In this document: piece after piece, positions 34,938-42,826 of the stretch | Layout of the letters: each line of letters opens with the position of its first letter | Position numbering within the stretch: the first letter of the stretch is position 1 | Source: Alistipes sp. | Lineage (GTDB): Bacteria > Bacteroidota > Bacteroidia > Bacteroidales > Rikenellaceae | NCBI RefSeq assembly: GCF_020026455.1 | Contig: NZ_JAHHQJ010000015.1 | Span: 18,918 to 82,917 of the forward strand | Length of the DNA stretch: 64,000 nt | Direction: 5' to 3' | Notes under the pieces: model-generated | What the model was told of the DNA's origin: nothing | The model's input: the letters and a program-made list of their open reading frames with translations, nothing else | The model's database searches: none | Position numbers and translations under genes: made by a program

Positions 34938-37900
34938 ATGCTGAAACTCAAACTTACGTTTCTTCTTTCCTCGCTCCTTTTTCTGTCTTCCGGCCGGCTC
35001 TCCGCCGCCATCGAGTTCCGCACACTGTCGGTCAATGAGGGTCTGTCGCAAAGCACCGTGATGGCCATTGCGCAGGACGGGATGGGGCGTATCTGGATGG
35101 GTACGCAGGACGGGTTGAACTGCTACGACGGCTATTCGTTCACGGTGTTCCGCCACATCGAGGGCGATGCACAGAGCCTGGGCGACAATTCGGTCAATGC
35201 GCTCTTTGCCGACGGGGGCCTGCTTTGGATCGGCACCGCATCGGGCCTGTCGTGCTACGACGCCGCGACGCAGACGTTCGAAAACTTCCGCCTCGAGGGG
35301 CGCACCATGCAGGTCGCCGACATTGCCGCCACGGCCGGCGGCGACCTGATCCTCGCCACCGACCTGGGCATCGTGCTCTTCGACCGTGCCAGCCGCGAGC
35401 TCGAAATCCGGACCTATCTCACGGGCCTCAGCATACATGCCGTCTGCCCCTCGCGCGACGGATTCCTGGTCGGGACCTCCAACGGCATCTACACCTACTC
35501 GTCCACCTACGGCAACGCCGTGCGCATCCTGCCGCAGATGGCCCGCTACGACATCGCCAGCATCGTTGCCGACGGCGACGGATACTGGGTCGCCACCCAC
35601 GGCAACGGCCTCTACCGTCTCGACGGGGCGCTGCAGGTCACGGCCCGCTACGACGCCGCGTCGAATCCCGGGCTGGTCTCGGACTACATCCGGGTGCTGA
35701 AAACCGATGCCGAGGGGCGTCTCTGGATCGGCACCTTCGACGGACTCTCGATCCGCGATCCCCGGAGCGGCCGCTTCGAACGCCATGTGCACTCCCCCGA
35801 GCCGGGGTCGCTGAGCCACAACTCGATCCGCTCCATCTTCATCGATGCCCAGCACGGCGTCTGGCTCGGAACCTACTACGGCGGGGTGAGTTACTACCAT
35901 CCGCTGGCCCGCCGCTTCGGGGTATTGCGCCACGATCCGACGCGCAACTCGCTGGGCGACAATACGGTGAGCTGTATCGTCGAAGACCCCGCCTCGGAGA
36001 GCCTCTGGATCGGCACCAACGACGATGGCGTGAATCTCTATGACCGCCGCACGGGCCGTTTCTCGGAGTTCAACACCGCCGGCGGTTTCCTGCTGTCGAA
36101 CAACGTCAAATGTGTGCTTCCCGACGGCCGCGGCCGCGTGTGGATCGGCACCCATGCCGGGGGCTTGAGCTGCATGGAGGTCGCCACGCGGCGCGTGCGC
36201 CACTATTCGGTCAACGCCTCGATCCCGATCAACAACAGCTGCTACGCCCTGCTCGACGGCGGCGACGGCTCGCTGTGGGTCGGCACGCTCAACGGACTGC
36301 TGTCGTTTGATCGCGCCACGGGGCGTTTCTCGCGCCACCTCTGCGCCGATTATGAGCCCCGTCTGGGATCGCTGCAGATCACCTCGCTCTTCCGCGATTC
36401 GAAAAACCGGGTGTGGATCGGCACCGGGGCCGGGCTCTATCTCTGGCAGCCCGACGTGCGGCAGGTGAAGAGCTGCGAGTTGATGCCGCTGCAGGACGAA
36501 ACCGCCCCCTCCCGCCGGGATGTCACGGTGATGTGTGTCACCGAGGATGCACACCGCAATATCTGGGTCGGAACCCGCCACGGACTGTTCCGCTACAACG
36601 CCTCGGACAATTCGTTCACGCGTTTCTTCGTGGCCGACGGCCTGCCCAACGATTTCGTCTACGGAATCCTCGAGGACGACCTGGCGCGGCTGTGGATCTC
36701 GACCAATGACGGCCTGGCGTGCTTCGATCCGCAGAAAAACTCCTTCCGCCGCTATACCCTGCGCGACGGAATCGCCAACAACCAGTTCAACATCTACTCC
36801 TACTGCCGGAGCCGCGACGGGATCTTCTGGTTCGGCGGCATCGGCGGCATCACGTGGTTCCGGCCCCACGATCTGGTGGACAATCCCTTTGCGCCCGAGC
36901 CGCAGATCACGGGCGTGGATGTGGTCGATGCCGGCGGCGACTCCCGCGTGCGCATCGAACGCGATTCGGCGGGGCGGGTCACGACGGCGGCCTTCCCTTC
37001 CGTGCGCAACATCTTCACGGTGCGCTTCGTGGCGGTCAATCCGCTCTCCGGCGGCCGCAACACCTTCGCCTACAAGCTCGAAGGCTTCAACACCCGCTGG
37101 TACGAGACCTCGCACCTCGAGGTCAACTACTCGAACCTCAAGCCCGGGCGCTATCTCTTCAAGGTCCGCGCGGCGAACAACGACGGACGCTGGAACGACG
37201 AGCCTGCGACGGTCGAAATCCGCGTGCTGCCGATGTGGTGGCAGACCCTTGCGGCGAAGATTCTGTGGGTGTTGCTGGCGCTGGGATGCGTCGGGGGCGT
37301 CGTGGCGGCGCTGCTGGGCCGCATGAAGATGAAGATGCAACTGCGGCTGGAGCGCATGGAGAAGGAGTCGATCGGGCGGCTCAGCCAGGAGAAAATACGT
37401 TTCTACATCAACCTCTCGCACGAACTGCGCACGCCGCTGACGCTGATCCTCTCGCCCCTGCAGGAGATCCGCGAGCACGGCACGGCCGACAAATACGTCT
37501 CCTCGCGCCTGAACTACATCTACCGCAACAGCCTCAAGCTCCTGCACATCATCAACCAGCTGCTGGACTACCGCAAGGCCGAGCTGGAGATGTTCAAGAT
37601 GAAGGTCGCCGTGCAGGATGTCGACGCCATCGTCGCCGAGGTCTTCTCGATGTTCGAGGAGGTGGCCCAGAACCGCGACATGGACTATATCCTCAGCTCC
37701 GAGCTGCGCGGCATGGCGCTGCCCGTCGACCGGATGTTCCTCGAGATGATGCTCACGAACCTGCTGTCGAACGCCTTCAAGTTCACGCCCGACGGCGGTG
37801 TCATCCGCGTCGCCCTGCAGCGCGGTGAGGGCTGCTTCCGCCTCTCGGTCCGCGATACGGGCATCGGCATTCCGCAGGATCAGCAGGAGCATATCTTCGA

Positions 37901-38969
37901 ACGGTTCTATCAGGTCAATGAGTCGCACGCCGGTTCGGGCATCGGGCTGTCGATCGTCCGCCGCATTGTCGAGCAGCACCAGGGCTCGATCACGCTGCGG
38001 AGCGAACCGGGGGCATTTTCGGAGTTCACCGTCACGCTGCCCGACGACATCGAGGTCTATCCGGCCGGGAAGCGCGCCGGGGAGCACGACGTGCGGGGTT
38101 CGTTCATTCGCGATGCCGAGAAATTCCTGCCCGAGGAGTGGTCGGGCGAGGGTGGCGATTTCGCCCCTGCCGGGGAGACCCCGGAGCAGACGCGCGGGAC
38201 GATTCTCCTGGCCGAGTCCAATGCCGAGATGGCACGCTATGTGGCCGACCATTTCAAGAGCCTTTACAGCGTCGAGGTGGCGGCCGATGGCAACGACGCC
38301 CTCGAACGGCTCAAGACGCTGGAACCCGACATCATCATCGCCGACCGCGTGTTGCCGGGAATCGATGGGCTGAAACTCTGCCAGGCGGTGAAGCAAAACA
38401 TCCGCACCTGCCATATTCCGGTGGTGATTCTGGCCTCCGAAGGCAGTGTCGAGGAGCAGATCACGGGCATCGAGGCCGGGGCTGACAGCTATCTGCCGCT
38501 GCCGTTGTCGATTTCGCTGCTCGCGGCCAATGTCCAGAACCTGCTGAAAGCCCGCTACCGGATGCGCCACTACTATTCGGACGACGCGGAGATCGACCCC
38601 GACAAGATCACCTCCAACTCGATGGACGGGGAGTTCCTCAAGAAGGCCATCCGCATCGTCGAGGAGAACATGGACAACGAGGAGTTTTCGTCGAACGATT
38701 TCAGCAAGGCACTCTGCATGAGCCGTTCGAACCTCCACCTGAAGATGAAGTCCATCACGGGCGAGTCGGCCACGAAGTTCATCCGCAAGATCCGCTTCAA
38801 CTATGCCTGCAAACTGCTTCTGGACCGCAAATACTCGATTTCGGAGATCAGTTCGATGGTGGGTTTCAACTCCCCGTCGTATTTCGCCACGAGTTTCAAG
38901 AAGCATGTCGGCTGCCTGCCCACGGAGTATGTCCGCAGCCGCACCAAGGGCAGCGAGAAGGTGGGGTAG
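34938..38969 (+). CDS. Hybrid two-component system sensor-regulator (HTCS) of the heparan sulfate PUL
   Basis: 1343 residues. Signal peptide (MLKLKLTFLLSSLLFLSSGRLSAA), then about 660 residues of two beta-propellers with repeated RIWMGTQDGL / LLWIGTASGL / RVWIGTHAGG motifs, a Y_Y_Y domain, and a membrane helix near 766-790. The kinase follows: HisKA with H828 in NLSHELRTPL, N box MLTNLLSNAFKF, and glycine boxes DTGIGIPQ and GSGIGLSIV. Next is a receiver domain with D1136 (IIADRVLPGIDG), then a C-terminal AraC-type DNA-binding domain (about 1250-1335; ISEISSMVGFNSPSYFATSFKKHVG). The receiver is degenerate: the acidic pair is E1093-S1094 and the conserved Lys is L1188. HTCSs bind a breakdown product in the periplasm and activate their PUL; a heparan oligosaccharide is inferred. 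Confidence 0.93.
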   Translation: MLKLKLTFLLSSLLFLSSGRLSAAIEFRTLSVNEGLSQSTVMAIAQDGMGRIWMGTQDGLNCYDGYSFTVFRHIEGDAQSLGDNSVNALFADGGLLWIGTASGLSCYDAATQTFENFRLEGRTMQVADIAATAGGDLILATDLGIVLFDRASRELEIRTYLTGLSIHAVCPSRDGFLVGTSNGIYTYSSTYGNAVRILPQMARYDIASIVADGDGYWVATHGNGLYRLDGALQVTARYDAASNPGLVSDYIRVLKTDAEGRLWIGTFDGLSIRDPRSGRFERHVHSPEPGSLSHNSIRSIFIDAQHGVWLGTYYGGVSYYHPLARRFGVLRHDPTRNSLGDNTVSCIVEDPASESLWIGTNDDGVNLYDRRTGRFSEFNTAGGFLLSNNVKCVLPDGRGRVWIGTHAGGLSCMEVATRRVRHYSVNASIPINNSCYALLDGGDGSLWVGTLNGLLSFDRATGRFSRHLCADYEPRLGSLQITSLFRDSKNRVWIGTGAGLYLWQPDVRQVKSCELMPLQDETAPSRRDVTVMCVTEDAHRNIWVGTRHGLFRYNASDNSFTRFFVADGLPNDFVYGILEDDLARLWISTNDGLACFDPQKNSFRRYTLRDGIANNQFNIYSYCRSRDGIFWFGGIGGITWFRPHDLVDNPFAPEPQITGVDVVDAGGDSRVRIERDSAGRVTTAAFPSVRNIFTVRFVAVNPLSGGRNTFAYKLEGFNTRWYETSHLEVNYSNLKPGRYLFKVRAANNDGRWNDEPATVEIRVLPMWWQTLAAKILWVLLALGCVGGVVAALLGRMKMKMQLRLERMEKESIGRLSQEKIRFYINLSHELRTPLTLILSPLQEIREHGTADKYVSSRLNYIYRNSLKLLHIINQLLDYRKAELEMFKMKVAVQDVDAIVAEVFSMFEEVAQNRDMDYILSSELRGMALPVDRMFLEMMLTNLLSNAFKFTPDGGVIRVALQRGEGCFRLSVRDTGIGIPQDQQEHIFERFYQVNESHAGSGIGLSIVRRIVEQHQGSITLRSEPGAFSEFTVTLPDDIEVYPAGKRAGEHDVRGSFIRDAEKFLPEEWSGEGGDFAPAGETPEQTRGTILLAESNAEMARYVADHFKSLYSVEVAADGNDALERLKTLEPDIIIADRVLPGIDGLKLCQAVKQNIRTCHIPVVILASEGSVEEQITGIEAGADSYLPLPLSISLLAANVQNLLKARYRMRHYYSDDAEIDPDKITSNSMDGEFLKKAIRIVEENMDNEEFSSNDFSKALCMSRSNLHLKMKSITGESATKFIRKIRFNYACKLLLDRKYSISEISSMVGFNSPSYFATSFKKHVGCLPTEYVRSRTKGSEKVG

Positions 38970-38981
38970 CAGCCCCTCCCT

Positions 38982-39090
38982 CTCGGCTGCTACCTCGGCT
39001 GTTCTCGGCTGCTCTCAACTGAGCTTTCAGCTACTTCTTCAGCCGCGTTCTCGGCTGTTCTCGGTGGCTCTCTCGGCCGCTCCTTCAGCC
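38982..39090 (+). repeat. 10-bp tandem repeat between HTCS gene and terminator
   Basis: About ten degenerate units of ctcggctgtt/ctcggctgct with occasional insertions. It lies between the HTCS stop (38969) and the shared terminator (39124), so it would be transcribed as 3' UTR. Confidence 0.75.
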
Positions 39091-39123
39091 TCCCCTCTCT
39101 CTCGACCCGCCCAGACGAACAGG

Positions 39124-39161
39124 AAACCCCCCGGGATCTTGCGAAAAGATCCCGGGGGTTT
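39124..39161. terminator. Bidirectional terminator between HTCS and prs
   Basis: GGGATCTT (39133-39140) pairs with AAGATCCC (39146-39153), extended by CCCCC/GGGGG and AAA/TTT with one bulged C. It lies between convergent genes and 21 bases after the prs stop on the minus strand. Confidence 0.8.
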
Positions 39162-39182
39162 CGGATGGGAGTCGGAGAACTT

Positions 39183-40124
39183 CTATTTCGAGAAGATCGA
39201 GGAGATCTCCTTGTAGTTGTGTACGCGTTCGATCACGTCGGCAAAGAGGTCAGCCACGGACAGCACCGTGAATTTGTGCAGGTCCTTGTTGGGATTGAGC
39301 GGAATGGTATCCGTCACGATGACCTCCTCCAGGGCGCTATCGTTGATGCGCTCGTAGGCCGGACCGGAGAGTACCGGGTGGGTGATGGCTGCGCGGACGC
39401 TCTTTGCGCCGCGGGACATGAGCATGTCGGCGGCCATGCAGATCGTACCGGCGGTGTCGATCATGTCATCGACGATCAGCACGTTGCGGCCTTCGACATC
39501 GCCGATGGCCGTCATCTTGCCCACAACGTTGGCCTTGGCGCGCTCCTTGTGCGAAATGATGATCGGCGTGCCCAGCAGCTTGGAGTAGGTGTTGGCGCGT
39601 TTGGCACCGCCCATGTCGGGGGCTGCGATCGAGAGGTCCTCGATGTTGAGGCTCTTGATGTAGGGCACGAAGATGCCGCTGGCGTAGAGGGCATCGACCG
39701 GGACGTCGAAAAATCCCTGGATCTGGTCGGCGTGCAGGTCCATGGTCATCACACGGTCGACACCTGCGGCCATCAGCATGTTGGCTACCAGCTTGGCGCC
39801 GATCGGCACCCGGGGACGGTCCTTGCGGTCCTGACGCGCCCAGCCGAAGTAGGGCACTACGGCCACGACCTGATGGGCCGAGGCGCGGCGTGCGGCGTCG
39901 ATCATCATCAGCAGTTCCATCAGATTGTCTGAGGGCGGGAAGGTCGATTGGATGATGAATACCGTACATCCGCGGATCGATTCGTTGTAGCAGGGCTGGA
40001 ATTCGCCGTCGCTGAAGCGCAGGACTTCCGACTGTCCGAGCGTCGTGCCGAAGCTTGCGGCGATCTTTTTGGCCAGATATTCCGAATCGCGACCGGTAAA
40101 AATTTTGATTTTGTGGATAGCCAT
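39183..40124 (-). CDS. prs: Ribose-phosphate pyrophosphokinase (PRPP synthetase)
   Basis: 313 residues, the usual length. It makes PRPP from ribose 5-phosphate and ATP for purine, pyrimidine, NAD and histidine synthesis. Visible signatures are KIFTGRDSEYLAKKIA at the N-terminus, the flexible loop WARQDRKDRPRVPI, the metal-binding segment MDLHADQIQGFFD, and the PRPP-binding loop VLIVDDMIDTAGT. The ATG at 40124 is supported by a promoter whose -7 box ends 26 bases upstream. Single-gene transcript, housekeeping, on the strand opposite to the PUL. Confidence 0.97.
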   Translation of the reverse strand: MAIHKIKIFTGRDSEYLAKKIAASFGTTLGQSEVLRFSDGEFQPCYNESIRGCTVFIIQSTFPPSDNLMELLMMIDAARRASAHQVVAVVPYFGWARQDRKDRPRVPIGAKLVANMLMAAGVDRVMTMDLHADQIQGFFDVPVDALYASGIFVPYIKSLNIEDLSIAAPDMGGAKRANTYSKLLGTPIIISHKERAKANVVGKMTAIGDVEGRNVLIVDDMIDTAGTICMAADMLMSRGAKSVRAAITHPVLSGPAYERINDSALEEVIVTDTIPLNPNKDLHKFTVLSVADLFADVIERVHNYKEISSIFSK

Positions 40125-40150
40125 AGATTTCGAGGATTTTTTTGACGTTG

Positions 40151-40158
40151 CAAAGATA
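40151..40158 (-). promoter_or_regulatory. -7 element of prs
   Basis: On the minus strand TATCTTTG, a perfect TAnnTTTG. A T-run at the -33 position (GTGTTTTTT, part of the engB terminator) may serve as the upstream element. Confidence 0.6.
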
Positions 40159-40171
40159 GAACAATACGGTG

Positions 40172-40201
40172 AAAAAACACGCCCGCGGAGGGGTGTTTTT
40201 T
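40172..40201 (-). terminator. Terminator of engB
   Basis: AAAAAACAC (40172-40180) pairs with GTGTTTTTT (40193-40201), with CCC/GGG inside and one bulged G. On the minus strand the stem is followed by the T side of the A-run. It overlaps the upstream part of the prs promoter. Confidence 0.65.
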
Positions 40202-40286
40202 CAACATTCGGTTAACCTTTTCGTTTGCGGCCCGGTTTTCATTCCGCAGAACCGGGGCGCCTTGCCGTGTTGCGCAGCCTTAGGGG

Positions 40287-40883
40287 TCAGTTTTGCCGCA
40301 GACATTGGCCGATGAAGTCGAGGATCTCCTCGCGTCCCGCGCCTCTTTCCGACGAGGAGACGAACATCGGCGGCAGTTCCTCCCATTGTTCGGCGAGTGT
40401 GGTCCGAAACCGCTCCACGCTCTTTTCGCGCTGGGTCTTCGAGAGCTTGTCGGCCTTGGTGAAGATGATGCCGAAGGGAATGCCGTTTTCGCCCAGCATC
40501 TCGATGAAACGCAGGTCGATCTTCTGGGGTTCGAGTCGGATGTCCACCAGCACGAACAGGAAGTGCATCTTCTCGCACTTGATGACATAGTCGGTGATCA
40601 GTTTCGAAAACTCGCTGCGCTGGATTTTCGAGGTGCGGGCATATCCGTATCCGGGCAGATCGACCAGATACCAGGCATCGTTGATGCGGAAGTGGTTGAT
40701 CAGGCGTGTCTTTCCGGGAGTCCCCGACACCTTGGCCAGCCCGGTGCGGGCGGTGAGCATGTTGATGAGCGACGACTTCCCGACGTTGCTGCGCCCGATG
40801 AAGGCGATGTCTTTCAGGTCGTCCTTCGGGACCTGCGAAATGCGCTCGGACGAGCATTTGAATTCGGCTTTGGTGATCTGCAT
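40287..40883 (-). CDS. engB: Ribosome biogenesis GTPase EngB (YihA/YsxC)
   Basis: 198 residues from the ATG at 40883 (MQITKAEFKCSS); a longer open frame to 41162 is not used because a perfect promoter lies just upstream of this start. G-protein motifs are complete: G1 GRSNVGKSSL, G3 DLPGYGYA, G4 TKADKL and G5-like SSERG. The family is essential for assembly of the large ribosomal subunit. Monocistronic, between prs and the PagL-like gene. Confidence 0.96.
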   Translation of the reverse strand: MQITKAEFKCSSERISQVPKDDLKDIAFIGRSNVGKSSLINMLTARTGLAKVSGTPGKTRLINHFRINDAWYLVDLPGYGYARTSKIQRSEFSKLITDYVIKCEKMHFLFVLVDIRLEPQKIDLRFIEMLGENGIPFGIIFTKADKLSKTQREKSVERFRTTLAEQWEELPPMFVSSSERGAGREEILDFIGQCLRQN

Positions 40884-40900
40884 CGGTCTCAGGTTTTGTG

Positions 40901-40931
40901 CAAAGGTACGAAAAAGCCCGATGGTTGCAAA
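40901..40931 (-). promoter_or_regulatory. Promoter of engB
   Basis: On the minus strand TTTG (40931-40928), a 19-base spacer and TACCTTTG (40908-40901), an exact match to the Bacteroidota consensus. The -7 box ends 17 bases before the ATG. Confidence 0.8.
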
Positions 40932-41039
40932 CCCGGATTGCATGCGGGGCCGTAAAATCTTCCGGTTGCCGTCCGGAACAGAATGGCAGCCGCACGGCCC
41001 CGCGGTGTTTTGAAGGGCTTTGAGGAGCGCTGAAGACCA

Positions 41040-41195
41040 TCGAGGATCCCCGGACAAACCCCGAAACATTCCGAAGAGCTTTGAGGGGTTGGAAGAGACC
41101 CCGAAAGAGATCGATAGAGGCCCCGAAAAAGACCCCGGAAACCTCTTGATGAACCCGAACAAATCCCTGAAAATTCTCGAAAAATTCCCGGCGGG
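41040..41195 (+). repeat. Degenerate ccccgaaa-type repeat in the engB/pagL-like gap
   Basis: Irregular units of ccccgaaa / ccccgga with spacing of about 11 to 18 bases fill the gap downstream of the PagL-like gene. The period is poorly kept. No gene or clear terminator is visible in the 322-base gap apart from the engB promoter. Confidence 0.5.
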
Positions 41196-41205
41196 GGCTT
41201 TGGTG

Positions 41206-42669
41206 TCAGCGGTGCCGCGGGTATTTGTTGTTGAACCGGTAGCCTACGCCCAGCATCAGGAAGTTGGGCATGTGGAAATCGCGGAGACTGTAGCCGATGT
41301 GGAGGTAGGAGCTGCGCGTTACGGCCACCTTCAGGGTGAGCATCTGGTAGAAGGCCTTCAGGTCGCCTCCCTTGTGCAGAACGTTGGTTCCCAGACCGAT
41401 TCCGATGTTGAAATAGGGCATCACGAACTCGGCCCGGGCCGAGAGGCCGAGTGCCATCTGCCGGTCGATGCCGGGTTTCTCCACCGTGAGGTCGGCGCTG
41501 CCGCCTATCTCTACGATCTGGTCGGAGAAGGTGACGTTGGCGCTGCCGTCGTACACGCCGTCGAGCGACACGCCCGCCCGGAACTTGTAGCCGAAGTTAT
41601 ACATCGTGGCGAAGTTGAATCCCAGAACCGTGTAGGCATCCGGCGCGGCATACTGCCTGCCGTTCACTTCGATGCCTTTGCGCCGCCACGAGCCGAAAAA
41701 CGTGAGGTCGTAGCTGAAATGGCGCGGGAATGCGGGGCAGATTGCCCGTGGGACCACTTCGTCCGACTTCCTCCCGAAATGGTAGGTCAGGCCCGCGTGC
41801 ATGCCCCCGGCATTGAGCCCCGCGTTGGGGAATTTGGTGTTGCCGTTGGAGAAGTGTGTGAGGCTCAGACCCGCCGTGAGGTTCACCTCGCGCGTGACGC
41901 GCCAGTCGAGGAAGAAATCGGCGTTGAGATAGGCGTTCATCTTCGAGCCCATCATCTTGTTTTCGGCGTTTTTGACGTTGTCATAGGGTTTCCAGCCGAA
42001 CGAAAGGCCGAAATTCCATTCGTAGTTGAACGACAGCCGCGGGCTGATCCGGGCGATGCGCGCGCCCTGGAACAGGTAGACGGCGATCGGATTGCCGAGT
42101 TCGTCGGGGTTGCCGAAGTCGTAGTAGGCGGCTCCGATACCCTGATAGGCGCCGCCGTAAATCCGGTCGGGGATCGATCCGGGACGCAGCTGGAATGAGT
42201 AGCGGAGGTGTCCCGAGAGGGAGAGGTCGATGGGTTGTCCGGCGCGGTTGTTGCCGCCGACGAAGGGGTTGGTCGGGAAGATGTATTCGGGTCGGAACTC
42301 CGCGCCGAGGCGGTGGATGAAACGACGCCCGGAAGCGGTCGTGTCGCGGGCCGGGACGACCGATCCGTCGGCATGGCGGTGCTCGGGACGGCAGGTCCGG
42401 CGTTGCTGTCCGTCCCGGAATCCGGCGCGGTAACCCTCCCGGTAACCTCTTCTGTAAGCGTCGTCCGAGCCCTTACCGCCATCTGTTGCGCCGACCGGGT
42501 CCTTGCCGCTATCTGTTGCGCCGTCCGGTTCGTGAGCCGGAGCACAGACGGTCGTTTCGTCCGCACGGAAGGTTTCGGGCTGCGCTCCTCCTGCCCGGGC
42601 CTGGGCGGAAAGGAAAAACACGCTTCCCGCGAGAAACGCTGCTTTCCAGATCCGTAGTTTGTAGTCCAT
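41206..42669 (-). CDS. PagL-like outer membrane acyloxyacyl hydrolase (lipid A deacylase family)
   Basis: 487 residues from the ATG at 42669 (signal MDYKLRIWKAAFLAGSVFFLSAQARA). A low-complexity stretch at about residues 45-90 contains an in-frame 30-bp duplication (GATDSGKDPV / GATDGGKGSD) and GYR-type repeats. The remainder is an outer membrane beta-barrel with alternating aromatic strands and an aromatic C-terminal region (MLGVGYRFNNKYP). LTH272-F-S274-NG matches the His-Ser signature of PagL, which removes an acyl chain from lipid A. Bacteroidota proteins of this kind are about 370-400 residues, so the N-terminal insertion is extra. Activity is inferred. Confidence 0.75.
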   Translation of the reverse strand: MDYKLRIWKAAFLAGSVFFLSAQARAGGAQPETFRADETTVCAPAHEPDGATDSGKDPVGATDGGKGSDDAYRRGYREGYRAGFRDGQQRRTCRPEHRHADGSVVPARDTTASGRRFIHRLGAEFRPEYIFPTNPFVGGNNRAGQPIDLSLSGHLRYSFQLRPGSIPDRIYGGAYQGIGAAYYDFGNPDELGNPIAVYLFQGARIARISPRLSFNYEWNFGLSFGWKPYDNVKNAENKMMGSKMNAYLNADFFLDWRVTREVNLTAGLSLTHFSNGNTKFPNAGLNAGGMHAGLTYHFGRKSDEVVPRAICPAFPRHFSYDLTFFGSWRRKGIEVNGRQYAAPDAYTVLGFNFATMYNFGYKFRAGVSLDGVYDGSANVTFSDQIVEIGGSADLTVEKPGIDRQMALGLSARAEFVMPYFNIGIGLGTNVLHKGGDLKAFYQMLTLKVAVTRSSYLHIGYSLRDFHMPNFLMLGVGYRFNNKYPRHR

Positions 42670-42696
42670 GTGAGGCTGAAAATTTCGTTTTGACAT

Positions 42697-42704
42697 CAAA
42701 GTTA
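42697..42704 (-). promoter_or_regulatory. Possible -7 element of the PagL-like gene
   Basis: On the minus strand TAACTTTG fits TAnnTTTG and ends 27 bases before the ATG at 42669. No TTTG is found 19-21 bases further upstream. Confidence 0.45.
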
Positions 42705-42748
42705 CGAATTTTTCCGCAAAGTGGGCCGCCGCGGAGTCGCCGATCCCC

Positions 42749-42781
42749 AAAAAAAATCCTCCGCCGGTGAGGCGGAGGATT
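42749..42781 (-). terminator. Terminator of the arginine decarboxylase gene
   Basis: On the minus strand AATCCTCCGCC, loop, GGCGGAGGATT, then a run of eight T (A at 42749-42756 on the given strand). It lies 46 bases after the stop codon. Confidence 0.92.
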
Positions 42782-42826
42782 GTCTGTGCGGAACCTTGCG
42801 TGCCCTTCCCCGGGTGCGCTCCGCGA

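Noticed and set aside
40287..41162. 291-residue version of EngB
   Set aside because: The exact promoter at 40901-40931 lies inside the extra part, and the family has about 200 residues.
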